Source of the DNA: Nitratiruptor sp.
Lineage (GTDB): Bacteria > Campylobacterota > Campylobacteria > Campylobacterales > Nitratiruptoraceae
Length of the DNA stretch: 8,037 nucleotides
Reading direction: 5' to 3'
Assembly: GCA_015494505.1 (NCBI GenBank)
Contig: WGBB01000165.1
Coordinates: 1 to 8,037 of the forward strand
Numbering within the stretch: the first letter of the stretch is position 1; every line of letters starts with the position of its first letter. Of the stretch, positions 6,665 to 8,037 are shown one piece after another. Made by a program: the position numbers and the translations under genes. The notes below the pieces were generated by a model. It ran no database searches. It worked only from the letters and a program-made list of their open reading frames with translations, and had not been told where the DNA came from.

Positions 6665-7153
6665 ATGAAAAAGATAGCTTTTGCATCGATGATGTTAGCT
6701 GCTTCTGTTTGGGCGCAAAGTATGACCTTTACCAAATACGTACCTGTCTATAAAAGCGTTGAAGTCCAGCGAGAAGTGGTGCGTGAAATGCCCTATAAAG
6801 AGTGCTGGAGAGAAGAGGTACCGGAAAACTCCACCGTTGACGATGGCACGGTGGGTGCGGTCATCGGAGGGGCAGCTGGAGGTATCATCGGGCATCAAAT
6901 CGGCGGTGGAAGCGGAAAGACTGCTGCTACCATCGGGGGAGCGGTGATAGGCACACTTATCGGCAAAAACCTGGCCGAGCGCCACGCAAGACCCGGCTAT
7001 CGCATCGTCAAGCGCTGCCGCACCAAGTATAAAGAGGAGCGCGATTTCGTGACTGAATATAAAAACTACGCACGCGTCATGGGACGCACCATCGTGAAAT
7101 ATTCCGATAGACCCCTACGCAAAATCCCCGTGACGGTAACGATCGAATACTGA
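6665..7153 (+). CDS. Exported glycine-zipper 2TM-domain protein (162 aa)
   Basis: A signal peptide of about 17 residues ends in VWA, with likely cleavage before Q18. There is no lipobox cysteine, so it is not a lipoprotein. Residues about 61-102 are a glycine zipper with GxxxG-type spacing (GAVIGGAAGGIIG, then IGGAVIGTLIG), the pattern of the glycine-zipper 2TM / rickettsial 17 kDa antigen-like families, which insert in or associate with the envelope. The zipper is flanked by two charged arms with one cysteine each (C47 and C118), which could form a disulphide across it in the periplasm (inference). The start is fixed by a strong AGGAGG site. The gene diverges from pyrB and its last 39 bases overlap the end of bioD. 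The function of this family is not established; a structural envelope role is the usual guess. Confidence 0.88.
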   Translation: MKKIAFASMMLAASVWAQSMTFTKYVPVYKSVEVQREVVREMPYKECWREEVPENSTVDDGTVGAVIGGAAGGIIGHQIGGGSGKTAATIGGAVIGTLIGKNLAERHARPGYRIVKRCRTKYKEERDFVTEYKNYARVMGRTIVKYSDRPLRKIPVTVTIEY

Positions 7154-7753
7154 GGCGAGGTCAAGAGGCACCTCGCCGAAGTAGTCGCGATAAAAGGGAT
7201 AGGTGACTTCGAAAAAAGAGTCCCTATCCTTGTAGAGATTGACATACCACAGATGTGGGATATCTCGTACCTCGAGGGCTTGGAGACTCAGAAGCGTTTG
7301 GTTGATGCACCCCAGTTCGCTGGGCGTTACCAGCAGCGCGGGAGCGTTGAGATCTTTGATGAGATCGATCATGAAATAGTCGCGCTCTATCGGCACCATC
7401 AGCCCTCCCGCCCCTTCGATAAAAAGGATGTCGCACATACTCTCTAGTTCATCTGCACGCTTTTGCAAAATTTCTCTCTCGATACATTCACTTCTTTTCG
7501 CTACGTAGGGCGCTGCAGGGAGAGCAAACTGATAGGGCACCACAAAGTCGAGGGGGATGTCTTTTAAGTTTGGATTCAGCTCTTGACAAAGTGTATGAAG
7601 TTTGCTACCATCTTCAGGACTGCTGGCTACCCCCGTCTCTATCGGTTTGAAGTATCCGGGTCTCAAACCAATGCTGTGTGCAATCTCTGCCAAGCGTGCG
7701 CTGACGAACGTCTTGCCGATGCCAGTACTAGTGGCAGTGAGAAAGAGGCGCAT
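7115..7753 (-). CDS. bioD: Dethiobiotin synthetase (212 aa)
   Basis: BioD closes the ureido ring of dethiobiotin from 7,8-diaminopelargonate, CO2 and ATP, the step before biotin synthase. The P-loop TSTGIGKT (8-15) stands at the very N-terminus as usual, followed by KPIETG (36-41), the ALPAAPYVA region (77-85) that contacts substrate, and EGAGGLMVP (113-121). The length fits the family (about 210-225). The start at 7753 is chosen because the family begins with a short strand before the P-loop and AAAGGA lies five bases upstream. The frame is open further to 7996, but that part is antisense to clpS and has no counterpart in BioD. No other biotin gene is seen in the window. The 3' end overlaps the glycine-zipper gene by 39 bases. 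Confidence 0.95.
   Translation of the reverse strand: MRLFLTATSTGIGKTFVSARLAEIAHSIGLRPGYFKPIETGVASSPEDGSKLHTLCQELNPNLKDIPLDFVVPYQFALPAAPYVAKRSECIEREILQKRADELESMCDILFIEGAGGLMVPIERDYFMIDLIKDLNAPALLVTPSELGCINQTLLSLQALEVRDIPHLWYVNLYKDRDSFFEVTYPFYRDYFGEVPLDLASVFDRYRHGDFA
7154..7177 (+). other. GC-rich stem-loop directly after the glycine-zipper stop codon
   Basis: GGCGAGGT at 7154-7161 pairs perfectly with ACCTCGCC at 7170-7177, with an 8-base loop. It begins at the base right after the TGA at 7151-7153. No T-run follows on the plus strand, so it is not a canonical intrinsic terminator, but it could protect or end the transcript. On the other strand it is coding sequence of bioD (around GEVPLDLA). 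Confidence 0.55.
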
Positions 7754-7758
7754 CGCAT

Positions 7759-7764
7759 TCCTTT
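7759..7764 (-). promoter_or_regulatory. Ribosome binding site of bioD
   Basis: AAAGGA on the minus strand ends five bases before the ATG at 7753 and decides that start. A second ATG at 7758 is out of frame. Confidence 0.75.
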
Positions 7765-7778
7765 TGGGTTTTAAAAAA

Positions 7779-7784
7779 ATTATA
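7779..7784 (-). promoter_or_regulatory. Putative -10 box of bioD
   Basis: Consensus TATAAT on the minus strand. Transcription would start near 7772, giving a leader of about 19 bases. It overlaps or abuts the clpS -10 candidates on the plus strand. Confidence 0.6.
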
Positions 7785-7791
7785 CTAAAAT
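7781..7791 (+). promoter_or_regulatory. Putative -10 region of clpS
   Basis: TATACTAAAAT holds two overlapping choices, TATACT (7781-7786) and TAAAAT (7786-7791). Either gives a leader of about 20-30 bases before the GTG at 7820. The first overlaps the bioD -10 box by four bases. Confidence 0.5.
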
Positions 7792-7805
7792 AAGAACAGA
7801 TAGGG

Positions 7806-7815
7806 AAAAAAGGGG
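7806..7815 (+). promoter_or_regulatory. Ribosome binding site of clpS (GTG start)
   Basis: AAAAAAGGGG ends four bases before GTG at 7820. It supports the non-ATG start; no in-frame ATG lies between the promoter and this point. Confidence 0.65.
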
Positions 7816-7819
7816 AATA

Positions 7820-8037
7820 GTGGCGACGAAAGTAGAAACCAAAGAGACGACCGAGCTCAAAGAGCCGAAAAAATATAAAGTCTTTTTGCTTAACGACGAC
7901 TACACTACCATGGATTTCGTGGTGGATGTGCTCTGTGAAGTATTTCACAAAACGTATGAAGAAGCGGTGAATATCATGCTTACCATCCACAAACAAGGCA
8001 AAGGTCTATGCGGCGTCTATACCTACGAGATAGCCGA
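7820..8037 (+). CDS. clpS: ClpS, ATP-dependent Clp protease adaptor, partial (C-terminus off right edge)
   Basis: ClpS binds proteins with bulky or aromatic N-terminal residues and hands them to ClpAP for degradation (the N-end rule). After a charged, flexible N-terminus of about 18 residues comes the ClpS core: KVFLLNDDYTTMDFVVDVL at 20-38, then MLTIHKQGKGLCGVYTYEIA at 53-72. The binding-pocket residues of E. coli ClpS have counterparts here: N34, D35 and D36 as N25, D26 and D27, M40 as M31, and H66 as H57. The window ends after 72 codons; the family is about 95-110 residues, so the last quarter or so is missing. The GTG start is supported by an upstream AAAAGGGG. In related bacteria clpA usually follows, which would be outside this window. 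Confidence 0.94.
   Translation, partial: MATKVETKETTELKEPKKYKVFLLNDDYTTMDFVVDVLCEVFHKTYEEAVNIMLTIHKQGKGLCGVYTYEIA

Noticed and set aside
6187..6753. A 188-residue plus-strand frame running through pyrB into the glycine-zipper gene
   Set aside because: It is antisense to well-supported pyrB and out of frame with the glycine-zipper gene; its composition is that of a shadow frame.
7754..7996. N-terminal extension of bioD to an ATG at 7996
   Set aside because: The extension is antisense to clpS, lies beyond the bioD promoter and ribosome binding site, and BioD proteins normally start just before the P-loop.
1..8037. Search for tRNA or rRNA genes, CRISPR repeats, insertion sequences, phage or defence genes
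   Set aside because: I saw no repeated spacer pattern, transposase, integrase, inverted terminal repeats or tRNA-like cloverleaf; the window reads as housekeeping chromosome. The HerA-like ATPase lacks a NurA- or Sir2-type partner in view, so I do not call it a defence system.

Overview
The window looks like ordinary chromosome from a bacterium of the Campylobacterota (epsilonproteobacteria), probably a free-living or vent-type lineage rather than Campylobacter itself. The reasons are the look of the proteins, the very tight gene packing with short overlaps, the isolated TATAAT/TAAAAT -10 boxes without clear -35 boxes, and a base composition that looks fairly balanced. This assignment is inference; no rRNA or other decisive marker is present.

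Layout: genes alternate in direction, giving three divergent promoter regions and two convergent junctions where the coding regions overlap. Bases 1-1438 (minus strand) hold a small DUF2853 protein followed by a HerA/DUF87-like ATPase that runs off the left edge. Bases 1524-4831 (plus strand) hold a compact four-gene operon for a Pqi-type lipid transport system: two half-length PqiA membrane proteins, the three-MCE-domain PqiB, and the lipoprotein PqiC. Bases 4803-6609 (minus strand) hold pyrB (aspartate carbamoyltransferase) overlapping pabB (aminodeoxychorismate synthase component I). Bases 6665-7153 (plus strand) encode an exported glycine-zipper protein. Bases 7115-7753 (minus strand) hold bioD (dethiobiotin synthetase). 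Bases 7820-8037 (plus strand) are the start of clpS, the ClpAP N-degron adaptor, cut by the right edge.

How the genes work together: the four pqi genes should form one envelope-spanning machine, with PqiA proteins in the inner membrane, PqiB as a periplasmic tunnel and PqiC in the outer membrane. pyrB and pabB serve pyrimidine and folate synthesis respectively and are tied by an 8-base overlap, not by a shared pathway. bioD and clpS share only a promoter region. There is no gene-free stretch over 300 bases; the largest gap is 85 bases (1439-1523). I saw no tRNA, rRNA, CRISPR array, insertion sequence or phage gene. I did not find a clearly novel system; the points most worth a second look are the split PqiA, the possibly leaderless first pqiA gene, the overlapping divergent -10 boxes, and the hairpin at the glycine-zipper/bioD junction.
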